Origin: Atherix ibis
Taxonomy: Eukaryota > Arthropoda > Insecta > Diptera > Athericidae
Length of the DNA: 64,000 bases
NCBI GenBank assembly: GCA_958298945.1
Contig: OY282610.1
Span: 45,391,667-45,455,666, forward strand
Direction of reading: 5' to 3'
Shown: positions 1-13,200 of the stretch, one piece after another
Numbering within the stretch: position 1 is the stretch's first letter
Layout of the letters: each line of letters starts with the position of its first letter
The notes under the pieces: model-generated
What the model was told of the DNA's origin: nothing
The model's database searches: none
What the model saw: only the letters and a program-made list of their open reading frames with translations
Program-made: the position numbers and the translations under genes

Positions 1-639
1 TAATTAAGGCATTGATCACCTGTAAAAAAATCACAGAATTTTCAATTTTGCATGGAAACTAAATGATCCTAAAACTTAATTAATTGTAAATATACTCATA
101 TATATGCATTTAGTACATTCATAGATAATTTTATGTAATAGAAAAAATAGTGCAAATATAGTTAAAGTTTTATTGTAATATGAAAAAAAAAACTATTTCA
201 GAAAAATTCGACAATGAATACTAAGAAAACTGAGGGCACTTTCTCTTCGTTAAATGCAATTTATAGTATCTACTTTGTTAGTTTCAAAGTTCCATTCTGC
301 ATCTACAGTCAATTTTCCCAATGCACATAACTTCTGCAATATCGTATTTAGCGTACTGTATTATCTTTTCAACAAAATATATAATAATAATAAATAAATA
401 ATTATCACCAGAGTACTAGAATTTCAGCTTATCATACACCCTATTTATTCTAATATCAAAAATGTTATCACCATTGCAAAAATTACTTCTTTCGGTAGTA
501 CGAACTGATATTTATTGTATATACTCAGTTTCTATTTGTAATATTACAACGATTTTTTTTAAAAATAAATATTTACTAAATTTTTTTAAAAAATAATACT
601 TATAAAATTATTTTAATAACCACCAAAAAATATATAACG
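1..639. other. AT-rich non-coding DNA, probably Ca-alpha1T intron
   Basis: No coding pattern or repeat with recognisable ends is visible. The first calcium-channel exon in the window (5544) is an internal exon in phase 0, so this DNA is probably part of the preceding intron; that is inference because the upstream exons are outside the window. Confidence 0.5.
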
Positions 640-759
640 GGTGATTTTTTGAGGGTTGGGTTTTCAAATTTCCTGAAAAGTACAGAAAAATCATAAAAGT
701 ATATAAATCAATGCTTTCCATTTATTTTTTAAAGAATAAAAATAAAATAAATAAATGTT

Positions 760-1683
760 GACCACGATTACGTTTTAAGTGATCCATGCGAGAGGTCCAA
801 TTTTGAACCATGCCTCATAACATTTCAGACAAGCTCTCATAAGTTTTGATGAGTAATCAAGAATGTATGCTCGAGCGTTATCATGGCGGAAGACACCCTT
901 CCTATTCATCAATTCTGGCCGTTTTCTCTAAATCGTTTGGCGTAATCTCTCCAGTTTCTAACATAATCAACGATTCCCTTTCAGTCCCACCATAACCTTA
1001 TTGACTGTCAATCCTTAAAATTGTTTATGATCGTTCATTTCTCTTTTTCCATGATTTCTTTAGAATGATATTCTCATATTCTACACATTTTTCATTGCCA
1101 CTTATGATTTGCTTTAGAAATAGCTCGATTTCATTGCGCTTCAGCAGCGTACCGCAGATGTTAAGTCGGCCCATCTTGGTTTTCACACTCAATTCTTGAG
1201 GCACCTAAACATCGAGTTTATTTTTGAATCCAGCCTTTCGAAAATGTTTGAAAACGGTTTGATGATAAATGTTTAATTCATAAGCCATGTCATTACTGCT
1301 GATATGCCGGTCCTACTCAATTTTTTTTCGAGAGTTTCATCACTTTTTTCGCTCATCTTTGACATCGGAATTTCCAAACGCAAACGACTGATCCATTTGC
1401 GTTGTGCTGATTTCGTTACAACACCTTCAGTATAAAACCGTAAATTTTTTCACAAGCCTGCGATGCGTTTTCAACTTTGTCGAAGTGGTATTGTAAAATA
1501 TAACGAATTTTCTCTTTATTCCGGTCCATTTTTTAACTTGAATAACTTCTAGCGCTATATAAAGCTTTAAGTGTCATCTTTTAAATGCGCATTTAGTATT
1601 TCTGCAATGCAACTAGTGGTTACTGAGCTATTTACTTTTAACTCCATCTGTCAGAAAATGCCATGAACTTTTTCGACTAACTT
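760..1683 (-). pseudogene. irritans-like mariner transposase remnant
   Basis: Read on the minus strand from about 1535, the sequence begins MDRNKEKIRYILQYHFDK, a typical mariner N-terminus, and then continues through recognisable blocks in changing frames: ELNIYHQTVFKHFRKAGF (about 1270), LLKRNEIELFLKQIISGNEK (about 1130) and RHDNARAY around the second catalytic Asp (about 880). Several stops and frameshifts break it, and the first catalytic motif reads GNEK instead of GDEK. A segment at 1660-1680 (CATGAACTTTTTCGACTAA) is the reverse complement of the start of the related fragment at 38.9 kb, so it is likely the 5' terminal region. The left end is unclear. Dead copy, most likely in a calcium-channel intron. 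Confidence 0.8.
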
Positions 1684-1849
1684 ATTCATAAGAAATAAAT
1701 GTTTGGAAAGAAAGACACCCAAAAAGGCTTTTTCTTTTTTTTTAAAAGTCGAGCCAGATTCTAGTAAATGAAAATTTATTTTTCCTCGTAAAGAGCAACA
1801 TAATTATAATAATTTCAAATAATTTACAGAATGTTGCGATATGAATACT

Positions 1850-2537
1850 AAAGGTACGATTAGACGATTGTCATAATCTGGCAATGTTTACACATAAATG
1901 GCTGTCAAGCAATAAGCTGACAATGAGCATTATCAGATACACCATTTGAGAAGTGATCACACGATTGCTAGATTTCATCAAATTTTGGCAGCCCTCAAGT
2001 AGTCTGACAACAATCTAGTCTGGCAATGTTTGGAAGTAAAAATTTGCCGATCATACCATTGTCACATGACTGCAAATAAAAAATTGTGTGTAGTGATTAT
2101 CAGATAAAATCAACGCCATATTGTTTTTGGTTGACAGTTAATTGTTTTGTTTATTATAGCTAAATAGTAAAATATATGATTTTAGTTTTTGTGACAATAA
2201 TGACTAGGAGTAAAAAATTGTGAGTTGATACAATTTTAACGGCATTGATTTCAAGTGGTAGGAATTGAAGAAACGAAAAAAACACAGTGAATTTTTCACT
2301 CAAATAACAAAATTATAAAATATCTGACAATGTGCAAATGCCTACAAATAGTCTGACAATGGTCCGAAAGTGTAATCATATGGTTGCCAGATGTTGCCTG
2401 TAAATATTATCAGACCACAATGCCTTTAAATGGTCTGATAATGGATTGTCGGGCAACGTTTACATATAAAAATTGTGCGATTATACCATTATCACACTTT
2501 TATTGTCAGAGTCTGACAATCGTCTAATCGTACCTTT
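1850..2537. mobile_element. MITE with 24-bp perfect terminal inverted repeats
   Basis: The left end AAAGGTACGATTAGACGATT continues to GTCA and is matched exactly, inverted, at 2514-2537. There is no transposase ORF. Many copies of a TCTGACAAT-like motif in both orientations lie inside each end (about 1870-2060 and 2320-2520), as expected for subterminal transposase-binding sites. Flanking bases are CTA on the left and TTA-like on the right, so a 3-bp TWA duplication (PIF/Harbinger style) or a TA duplication is possible, but the superfamily is not settled. Confidence 0.75.
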
Positions 2538-2762
2538 TATATTTTAAGTTATAAATGCATTAATGAGTGAACAATTTTAGGATTTTCTTATATAAATATA
2601 TTATATTGTATCAGTAATATACTTAAATTAGATTTAGACTGAATGGAGAATGATATTCCTGCCATCCATATTTTTATACACATACGCAAATAAGCTAAAG
2701 AATTAATTACACATATGCATATCTTTTGCCTGGAATTAACTTGCAAAATATAAGCAAATATA

Positions 2763-4058
2763 GGGTTTTCCAAAAAGAGTGATATGATTTCTTTTTTTAA
2801 AAAAACACACTAATTGTTAAGGAAATTCATATGTTTTTTTAGTTAATATGAAGTACAATCGATATAATTAAGTTCTCAATAATACGTAATTCAAATGGCC
2901 TCCACGAATTCTTTTGCAGGAACGAATTCGATGAACCCAATTTTCGAGCACTTTTTCCACTAAATCAAGTCGTATGTCATGAATAGCACGTTCAATATTG
3001 ACTTCTAAAGCTTGAAGAAAGTCTGGTTTATTGCTAAAGACCAATGACTTCAAATAACCCCATAAGAAATAGTCTAATGGTGTTAAATCACAACTTCTTG
3101 GAGGCCATTCAATGTCACAATTTCTTGGAATAATCGAATCTTCAAACTTTTCTCGCAATAATTCGGTTGTTGCACGTGCTGTGTGGCACGTAGTTCCGTC
3201 TTGTTAGAACCAGATATTGTCAAGACCAACTTCTTCCAATTTCGGCCATAAAAAGTTGGTTATCATCGATCTATACCGCTCTCTATTGACAGTAACGGTG
3301 TTACCAGCTTCATTTCGAAAAAAGTAGGGACCGATGATTCCACCAAACCAAAAACCACACCAAACTGTCAATTTAGGTGAATGTAATGGGTGTTCATGAA
3401 TAATTTATGGATTTTCTTCGCACCAGAATCGACAGTTTTGTTTATTTACCGCACCACTCAGATGAAAGTGAGCCACACCCGAGAAGATGATTTTCTTAAA
3501 AAAATCGTTATCGTTTTCAAGTTGTTCCAAAACAAAATCAGCAAATTCACGACGTTTATGGTGGTCCAATGGCTTCAGTTCTTGAGTGAAAACAATTTTA
3601 TACGGATGCAAGCCCAAACCCTTTCTCAAAATCCGCCAGGTTGTGGTTTGAGACAGTCCTAATTCTTGAGAACGTCTTGGAATCGACAAATTGCGGTCTT
3701 CATCAACACTTGCCTGAACGGCAGCAATATTTTCATTACTTCGAGCGGTTCTTTGTCTTATTGGCATTTGAAAATTATGTAAAGAAAATATACGCTCGAA
3801 ATTTTTAACAATTCGACGAATCGCGAGCACAGTTGGACGATTATTACGACCATAAAATGGCAAAAGCGCACGAAAAGTTGCAATTGGAGAACGATTATTT
3901 TGATAATAAAATTAAATAACTTGTAAACTTTGTTCTTGCGTATATCTCTCGGTGATAAAATTGTAAACATTACTGAATACAATGAAAAAAAAAATGATGA
4001 CATATTACAAAGGGCCGAAACGTCACTTAGAAATCATATTACTCTTATTGGAAAACCC
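2763..4058 (-). mobile_element. full-length rosa-type (DD41D) mariner-like element
   Basis: The two ends are inverted copies of about 29 bp (left GGGTTTTCCAAAAAGAGTGA, right inverted GGGTTTTCCAATAAGAGTAA) and each is flanked by TA, the target duplication of the Tc1/mariner superfamily. Total length about 1.3 kb is normal for the group. The transposase lies on the minus strand and is decayed (see separate entry). This is the best preserved of four related copies in the window. Confidence 0.9.
2868..4003 (-). pseudogene. rosa-type mariner transposase, broken
   Basis: Minus-strand coding remnant. The N-terminal helix-turn-helix region is visible (FYYQNNRSPIATFRA, then GRNNRPTVLAIRRIVKNFE), followed by ITQEL-type and VNKQNCR blocks and the C-terminal PPRSCDLTPLDYFLWGY motif. 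There are 41 residues between the second Asp (QDG) and the last Asp (PLD), which is the DD41D signature of the rosa group. It is dead: one stop lies just before FYYQ, the first catalytic motif DEAHF has become GVAHF, and TGGTTCTAACAAGAC gives a stop just before QDG. The natural start codon cannot be placed. Confidence 0.88.
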
Positions 4059-4060
4059 TA

Positions 4061-5543
4061 TATAAAAGATTTTAGTTTTTAGCCAGGAACATACTCTATC
4101 TGAGTCGCCGACTCTGTCTTTGATCTGTAAGACTAGGATTAGGATACGATTTTCATGAACAGATTCATAATTATCAGATCAAAATTAGTCGAACAAATAT
4201 AATATATTCAGATAGAAATTCTTTTAGTAAAATCTTATATTATATAAGTCCATAACTATACTTCAGAGAAAAAACGTTCAAAAAAACCTTAGAACAACGC
4301 TGTTTTTTTTAAATTATTTTCTTTTTAATTAACAATTTATCCATGCTGATAATAAATATAATATGTTTTTTGTCTTATAAAAAAATTAGAAAAGATATGT
4401 ATGATCAACATCATATAGCCTCGTATTTGTAAATACATTTTTAGGTATTTGTTTTGTTTTTAAATGAATTTATAAAAATTTAATAAGTATTGTATTTAAA
4501 TCGCTATGGCTTAATTTTTAATTTCAGTAAAAGTCAATCACATTTAAAATAATAATACTTTTATCAAAAACATTAATAGTAATTCATTCAAATATCGTAA
4601 GCTAACAGAAAGTCGTCATTGGGAAAAAAAGAAGAAACAAATTATATTTGGTATTAAAAAAAATTGGTACTAAAAATAAGAATCACAATACTTTTATACC
4701 AATTTACTAAAATACTCGTATAAATTTATCATAAGCCAACCAAGTGTCCTTTACTCGTAAACAATTACTCGTACACCATATATATTCCAAGCCTGTATAT
4801 ATCTACATATAATCATTAACACATGCATATATTTGCCATACAATACATATGAATAAAATTATATACATGCATACCTCTTGAATATATATGCAAATATGAT
4901 AACATATTATACATATTGTATATGATACGTTCGTTATTATTATTTTTTTTTTTAATAAAATAAAAAATGAGTTGCTTGTTGAATAGTATTAACATTTTAG
5001 GAATTGATTAAACATTTTATATAATATCGATTCAATTGAAATTTGCACGCTACTGAAAAAGTTTAAATTCTATATATATATTTATATTATATATTTATGT
5101 GTATATATTTATATATACACATTAAATATGTTTTTTTTTTTATATATATATATATAAAACAAAAGCAATTAGAATATGGTTTAATTTTAACTAAAATTTC
5201 TTTGTTCAGTTATTCTAAACAATTATTTTTATATTGTTTATATTAACGTACGTAGTGCCACTAAAAAAAAACAATAATTTTTTTTTTTAATATATACGTA
5301 TATAAGAAGAAAATAATATTTAATTACTAATAGTTAATTTTTTTTTTTTGAATTATTATTTCAAATAAAATTAGCAATTAATTATGGAAATCTTTTAAAT
5401 GCCTATTACTTACATGAACATATTTAGTTATACAATATATAAATACAGTTTTTTAGATTGTTTTAATATTAATATGATATTATTTTTCTTTATTTTTTTT
5501 ATTTTTTTTTTTTTTTTTTTGATTAATTATAAAACAACTTTAG
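4061..5543. other. AT-rich probable intron with microsatellites
   Basis: No coding signal. TA/TATA-rich microsatellite tracts occur around 4780-4930 and 5070-5160, and a poly-T run of about 22 bases at 5499-5520 serves as a strong polypyrimidine tract just upstream of the acceptor at 5542-5543. Confidence 0.6.
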
Positions 5544-8500
5544 ATACTGACACAAGAGGATTGGAATGTGGTTCTATTTAATGGAATGGAAAAGACTAGC
5601 CATTGGGCTGCACTTTATTTTGTTGCATTAATGACATTCGGCAATTATGTCCTGTTCAACTTGCTTGTTGCTATACTCGTGGAAGGATTTAGCTCAGAAG
5701 TATGTAACTGTTTTGATTTCGATATTTTTTTATTTTTTTTTTGTATTAAACAACACTGAGACATAGCGCTATGGTATTTCCCAAAAATCCAGTATTCCTT
5801 TCCATTTCTACTTTAATTTCCTTATCCCAATATCCTTTGCCACCAAATGACCTTTAGTGTCGTGGTTGGTAACATTTCAGTACTAATGTTACTTGAAATG
5901 ATAATTAGAAATAAACAAAAAAAATACTATAAATTGAGAACCTTAGAGCTTTAGTATAAATTAATTTTAATTACGAGTAAAATCCAAATATAAGTATACT
6001 TATAAATTGTATCTTTTTTATTTACTTATACATAAAAAAAAAAGTTAAAAACTATGAAAGTTTTTTGCAGTTCCACTAACAACTTGATTGGGAGATTTAT
6101 TTGCTAATTAATTAAAAAAAAATATTATTATTTTTTCTTTTTATTCTAATAATAACGATACCTCTGATAATATTTTAAATTTGTATTAATAATAATTATT
6201 AACAAAATTAAAAAAGACTAATTCCATTTGCATTTTTAGAGAAACGAACGTAGAGAGCGTGAACAACGAGAGTTAGTTAAAAAACTGCGCGAAGAAAATA
6301 TGGCGGAAAATTTCAGCGATGTTATATTCGATGAATCTTGTAGCACTTCAGAATCGACATCAACAAATGAAAGTTATTATGAAATTAAAAATAAATGGCA
6401 TAGTGCTGAAGAGCTCCGAAAGGTTTGTTGATAATTACTCATTTTTATCATTTTATATTGCACTTTTGGTCTTCTGTTCTTTTAAGTTAATAAACTCTAT
6501 ACGTATTATTTGTGTTAAAATCTTTCTTGAACGAATTTAATTATATTAATTTAATCTTCCTGTTGCATATTTATCTATATTACTTAATCAAAAGTAATGA
6601 TGGATAAGGTACCTCTCATAAATATTCTTTTCTACTAATGCTTGATTTTGTATATATATTTTTTTTTTTTTTGGTTTTACATTTGAAATTTTATTTATTA
6701 ACAAATTAAATTTATATATATATAACATAATGATAATTATAATTTTATTTATAATTCAATCAAAAAAAAAATCAAAAAATATTCAAAATTAAAGTTAAGT
6801 GAAACAAATACAACCAATGAAAGTCATCAGGAGCCAAAGTGTAATATACAAAAGCAACGGCTTTTACAGCCGAATTTGGAATATCAAATGAATGACTCAA
6901 TCTATCTTGATATACAAAATTCGGCAACACGAAAACTTTCAAGTCATGATTTGAACAAACTTAATGATGATGATCGAAAAATTTTAGAAAAAGTAATAAT
7001 TTCAATTGCCATTTAAAAAAAAAATGATAATTACTAACTATAATAAAATTATTTTTATTAGATCTATTCTATAAAGGATCAACGATTTGATAAGAATTTA
7101 AGACCTCATAGAGAACCACCAATCATAATGACAACAGCTGCGACACCTCAAGACTCACCAAATACTACATTGGAATCAGGAGCAACATTTCGAAATTGGC
7201 ATCAGCTATCATTAGATGGTGATAATGATAAAGGCCAAACAGTTCTTAAAGTAAATTTAATTAAATAAATAATTAATAAATGATAATAATATACATTGTT
7301 TCTTAAAATTCATTTATAGAGTTATAGTACACCATCACTTTTGCGTCCACCATGTATTTTTAGTGGTCAAAAAGTTATGGATGAGCCCATACCGATTCCT
7401 ACAACAATTTTTAGCTCCCAACTTATAAAGCCTATAAATACTGTTAAATCCAAATTGGTAACTAATTCGTTACTGAAGGGTGCTCTAAGACAGAAAACCG
7501 AAAATACACAAGAAATGAGTAAGCAACAGGCACAAATATCATCTTCAACAGGAAGCATTCTTCCAGGAACGCTTGCAGCATCGACAACATCAACACCAAC
7601 TGCAACAACAACAACAAACACACAACAAACTGTATCACAGCAGACCTTATCTCAGCATTCAGAGCCACTTTTATCAACTGAAAAGGACAAAGCACTATCA
7701 TCGTCTATAACCCAACAGAGTGGTTCTAGTTTTAAACGTTTCGGCAGAGCGAGTATGAAGAAGAAAAGAAAATCAACAGCCGGAAGTGGTACTATAACAG
7801 CAGTTTTGAATAATGGACGCGATAGTACACAGCTATCGTCTAATAATAATAAATTAGCACGAAATGATCTTAGTTTAGGAACTCCTAATCGTATACAAAA
7901 CGACACCAGAACAACAAGATTAAGTCCTCAAAATTCTCTACGAACAATGTCACTAACAGGACGTAGAGCATCTTGTGTATTCAATAATTCTCAATTCTAT
8001 CAAAATTTAAGTTGTCAAAATACTATAAAGAATTATTCATCGAGACGGATGTCATCAATGGATTTTGCATTTTTGAAAGGTTCTAATATCCATATGAAAA
8101 ATCGTAAATCAATAGCGATTCCGGACTTTAAGGCGGATTTGGAAAAGTGGAACAATTCCCTTTCCAATTTGAGTGTAACCGAAACGCAACCTGAACGGCC
8201 GGAAGACCGAGAAAATGCTAATCAGAGCCCAACAAAACAATTATGCTCGCAACTATATTATAATGAGGGTCGACAGCAAACTAAATCGATCAGTAGCAAT
8301 GTCCAACAAATGGAACAAATGTCAAAAATAAAAATGCTTCTTGAGAGACTTAAGCCACAGAAGTTCATTGATGAAAGGGCAAGCTATGCACTTTATGTAT
8401 TTCCCGAAAACAACCGGTAAGTGTTATACTCAAAAGTGTTATACACATAAAGCTAAGATGCGACGGTCAATTCTAAAAGTACACAGAACTCGGTACAGCA

Positions 8501-11500
8501 ATATCATACAATCTTTGTAATGCACGAAATTTTCGTATACACGAACCTGGGGAAATAAGGTAGTTCACGAACAAGTGCACGAACCTGTTCGTACATATAC
8601 CATACGGTCTGACGTTTCTATGCATCGGCACGAACCAAAAGGTTCGTGTGGTGTTTGCGCAGCATTGTCAAATGAAAATTTTGGTCGTTTGTCATTTGAT
8701 TTCCGACGCTATGATTTCTTCTGTGAAGAAACTTCTTTAGAGTCTTAAATATAATTTATACTTTTTAATATAGACCGTCTCTCCGAAAATTGGCCATTAA
8801 TTGTAATTTATAATATCAACAAAGAAACCGTCCATATTGTGATTACACGATTTACTATCATCTATTTTACGTTTGCATTAATAGTTTATCCATAAATTTT
8901 CTATTTCATAAAATTAAAAGTACTTATTTTTTAACTTACAGCTTTCGGCAATGTTGTAAATGGTTTGTGACGCAAAAATGGTTCGATAATGTTGTGCTGT
9001 TATTCATTGCTTTAAATTGTATTACATTGGCTATGGAGCGACCGAATATACCACCAAACAGTGCTGAGCGATTTTTTCTTGGCACAGCAAATTACGTCTT
9101 TACGGTAGTTTTCACAATTGAAATGTTCATTAAGGTAAAATGCTCTACCATTGTTCATCCATATTGAAATTATGAAGTTGTAAATTCCTTTACAGGTAGT
9201 AGCTACGGGAATGTTTTATGGCCAAGATGCTTATTTCACATCCGGATGGAATATTATGGATGGTTCTCTGGTTACAATATCTATAATCGATTTGCTAATG
9301 TCACTTATAAGCGAGTCAAGTCCAAGAATATTCGGAATTTTAAGGGTAATACAGTAACCAAAAAATGTCTTCATCTATAATTTGTTTATATATAAAAATT
9401 TTACAATTAATAATTATTATAATCAAAATACTAATAAGAAAAATGTCTACACTTTTTGACTAGGTATTTCGTCTATTACGATCATTACGTCCGCTTCGTG
9501 TGATTAATCGAGCACCTGGCCTCAAATTAGTTGTTCAAACTCTGTTATCATCGCTTCGTCCTATCGGCAATATCGTATTAATTTGTTGTACATTCTTTAT
9601 AATTTTTGGAATTTTGGGTGTGCAGCTATTCAAGGGGACCTTTTTTTATTGTGAAGGTGAAAATATCAAAGGTGTCAAGAATAAGACCGATTGCCTAAGT
9701 ATACCGGGTAACGCATGGATTAATCGTAAATACAATTTTGACGATTTGGGAAAAGCTCTAATGTCCCTTTTCGTATTATCATCACGTGACGGATGGGTAA
9801 ACATAATGTATACTGGCCTAGATGCCGTGGGTGTTGATCAACAGCCTGTAATAAATTATAATGAATGGCGGCTGTTATATTTTATAGCTTTTATTTTGTT
9901 GGTTGGTTTTTTTGTATTGAACATGTTCGTTGGTGTGGTTGTTGAGAACTTTCACCGTTGCCGTGAGGAACAAGAAAAAGAGGAGAAAATTCGCCGGGCT
10001 GCCAAACGTGCTCTACAAATGGAAAAGAAACGTCGGAAAATGCACGAACCACCATATTATACAAATTATTCACAGACAAGAATGTTTGTGCATAATGTTG
10101 TCACCTCAAAATACTTTGATCTGGCCATAGCAGCAGTGATAGGACTAAATGTAGTCACCATGGCCATGGAATATTATATGATGCCAGTCGCTTTAGAGTA
10201 TGCATTGAAAATATTCAATTACTTCTTTACGGCAGTATTTATTCTTGAAGCCGTTATGAAATTAGTCGCATTAGGAGCAAAACAATATTTAAAAGATAAA
10301 TGGAATCAGCTTGATGTTGGCATCGTTATATTATCTATAGTCGGTATTGTCTTAGAAGAGCTCGAGACTAATATCATTCCCATCAATCCAACTATTATAA
10401 GAGTTATGCGAGTTTTGCGAATCGCAAGAGTTTTGAAATTATTAAAAATGGCAAAAGGCATCCGAGCACTTTTGGATACTGTTATGCAAGCACTACCGCA
10501 AGTGGGTAACCTTGGTTTACTTTTCTTTCTTTTGTTTTTTATCTTCGCCGCACTCGGCGTTGAATTATTTGGCCGATTAGAATGCTCTGATGAAATTCCA
10601 TGCCAAGGATTGGGTGAGCATGCACATTTCGCCAATTTCGGAATGGCTTTTCTAACATTATTTAGAGTAGCAACTGGTGATAATTGGAATGGCATAATGA
10701 AGGACACATTGCGTGATGATTGCGATGATGCAGCCGATTGTGTTAAGAATTGCTGTGTTAGCACGATAATTGCTCCAATATTTTTTGTTATATTTGTGCT
10801 AATGGCTCAGTTTGTCCTAGTTAATGTTGTGGTAGCAGTGTTAATGAAACACCTAGAAGAAAGCCACAAACAAATGGAAGACGAATTGGACATGGACACT
10901 GAACTAGAACGGGAATTTGTTCGGGAGCAAGAATTTGAAGAGGAACAAGTACTGTGCATGCAACTAGAGCAGGAAGCAAATAAATTACAAAAAAGACCTC
11001 TGGAAAAAGTCTCATCACTTCCATCAAATTTTACATACAGCATGCCATCATTAGAGAAAAAGATTAATATGCAAAGACGACAGACTATTCAGTACTATAA
11101 TCAGACACTGGGATTATCTGAATTGGGAAATATTAATTTCCGATTGAATAGCATATACGGTGAAAAGAATAGCATATCGGAGGAAGTTAATGAAAATAGT
11201 TCAAATAAAGAAACAGTTGACACCATTAACAATCCAAATAAATTATTCACTTGTCAAGATTTTAAATCGCAAATCTTTAAGAATGTACCTCGTAGGCCAT
11301 CATGTGTTCGATCAAAAATGATGACTAGAGACAGGTCCCTAGATGAGAGTGCAATTCGACGAAGACGGCTCGAATCTAAGCGAATGAGTTGCGAAAGTCT
11401 TCCATGGCGTAGCGAAAGGCGTAATACAATATTTGAAAGTAGTGAACATGAGAACGGACAGGATTTTGATGCTCGCAGTATAAAAAGTGATCATTGTATG

Positions 11501-11959
11501 CCAAAACAATTAGACGTTAGCAAAGATGGAAAAAATTTTCCAGATTTCGAACAAAGAAAACTGAGTACTGGATCAGTAACATGCGAACAAAATACATCTC
11601 TGTCACAAAAATCTAGTTTTCTATCTGTTCCACGTAGCATGCCACCAAAAAATCGTTCCGGAAGTACCAAACAATTGTTCAAACAACAGGCATTGGATGA
11701 AGATCATGATGTTATTGATGAAAATTCCCTTCTCATACCGGTTTCAACACGACCGCCACCCACTACATTAGGCAGACTAGAGTATGAAAATTGTTCGAAT
11801 GAGAAACGGGAGCATATGTCCAAATCTGATTCGGCTGAAATATTACGTATTATATCAGAGAGACGTCGTGTCGAAAAGAAAGATAATTGCGGAAATGAGG
11901 ACTCCGATTATAATGAGCTATTATTGGTCAAATCTCCCCAATCCTCAATGGAAACGTAA
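5544..11959 (+). CDS. Ca-alpha1T: T-type voltage-gated calcium channel alpha-1 subunit (3' half)
   Basis: Exons 5544-5699, 6240-6422, 6795-6992, 7062-7250, 7320-8416, 8942-9134, 9196-9345 and 9464-11959 join in phase to 1553 codons ending in TAA. The product is the pore subunit of a low-voltage-activated plasma-membrane calcium channel. Visible are the end of domain II (pore TQEDWN, then S6 [18 protein letters not shown]), a long II-III linker, domain III (S4 [13 protein letters not shown], pore SSRDGW) and domain IV (S4 [18 protein letters not shown], pore ATGDNWNG), then a long cytosolic tail. The filter residues seen are E, D, D, matching the T-type EEDD pattern rather than the EEEE of high-voltage channels. 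Domain I and most of II lie left of the window. The exon starting at 6795 has a weak polypyrimidine tract, so its acceptor is the least certain. The linker exon 7320-8416 is unusually rich in Thr, Ser and Gln. Confidence 0.96.
8522..8650. repeat. cluster of CACGAAC / GTTCGTG inverted repeats in an intron
   Basis: Inside the intron 8417-8941 the motif CACGAAC occurs repeatedly in both orientations. The clearest unit is CACGAACCAAAAGGTTCGTG at 8629-8648, a perfect 8-bp stem with a 4-base loop; another is CACGAACCTGTTCGT near 8577. It may be a small relic element or a cluster of protein-binding half-sites. Confidence 0.6.
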
Positions 11960-12751
11960 AAATTTAATTACAAATTAAAACCAACAAAAAACAAAATATA
12001 CATAAAGGAAATAATAATTTTTTTTGTTTTTTTTGGAAATGTAATATAATAAGCAATTTTTAATATAAACTCGAAAGTTAACTTTTAAAATTAGTAAAAG
12101 AACAGAAACAGAAAAAAAAACAAAACAAAACAAAAATTATAAATTATACATATATGTACATTACTATTATTCTTATTACTATTATTATTAGAATTATTAA
12201 TAATGAAAATGTACAAGTAAGCCTTTTAGAGAATATCTTATACTGTTCTAGTAGTGATTTGAATTAAGCAACAAAATATTATATTATGTATCGTAAATGA
12301 TTTACAAATATATATATACAGCAGGATATTCATACTTATATATGTATGTACACACTTATAAGAGTGTGTTTAGAAAAGAAAGGAAAAAACAAAATCAAAA
12401 AGTAGAAATATACAATAAAAAATATAATAATAATTAAATGGAAAAATTTAAGGAGAAACAAAGTTAGCTATTTGACAATTTTATGGATTTTAAGGTAATT
12501 ATATAGTATAAGAATAACTTTCTTAATATAATTGTGCCGCAAAAGGAATAACTCGTACTATGCAGAACTGCATTTCGAATTTTCCTACCTTCCATTATTC
12601 TAGGGAATATGTATGTATACTCTCTTAAATATAAATATTCATATACTATGTTTAAACATTTATATATTTCGATACTTTTATATGTATGTATGCTGTTTAT
12701 GAATATCACAGGGTGGTGATCTTAACCTCAAAATTTGATGATTCAGTGATA

Positions 12752-12752
<1 letters not shown>

Positions 12753-12785
<33 letters not shown>
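12753..12785. repeat. (AG)n microsatellite
   Basis: A nearly uninterrupted run of about 16 AG dinucleotides, located roughly 800 bp downstream of the calcium-channel stop codon and probably within its 3' UTR. Confidence 0.9.
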
Positions 12786-12789
<4 letters not shown>

Positions 12790-13139
12790 GAAATCAAAAT
12801 AGGCAACCGCAGGCGGTGCAACCCCTACCTACTCACATACATGCATACATCTGTATGCAAAACATAGTCTTCGATTTCGAATTCTATTGTAAGGCAAATT
12901 ATTTAACTAAGTTAATTCTTTCTTTTCTCAAATTAATAATATATAATATCTTTTTTATACTAGAATAAATTCTTAAGAACTGATCTACGTATATTGTATC
13001 TATTTATAGGTAATTTGCACGTCAAATGTGCTTACACACGGTCCAAATAACAAACAAAACAAACACAAACTTATAAAAATACTCATACATTCTGGAATTT
13101 TTCATTTTTCCATAATTCAAAGTCAAAAATTACAAAATA

Positions 13140-13200
13140 CTAAACATACACATATATGTACACGTATGCATGCATACGCATACATACTTGCAATAATATA
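13140..13200. repeat. alternating purine-pyrimidine tract
   Basis: A run dominated by ACATATATGTACACGTATGC-type dinucleotides, which alternate purine and pyrimidine; similar shorter tracts occur at 13430-13520 and 14780-14830. Such tracts are common in fly intergenic DNA. Confidence 0.5.

Larger units (their letters stand above)
50..4060. other. transposon-bearing upstream intron interval of Ca-alpha1T
   Basis: Three independent insertions (irritans-like mariner, 688-bp MITE, rosa-type mariner) sit within 3.4 kb. They are placed inside the channel gene by inference from the internal exon at 5544, since no upstream exon is visible. Confidence 0.4.
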
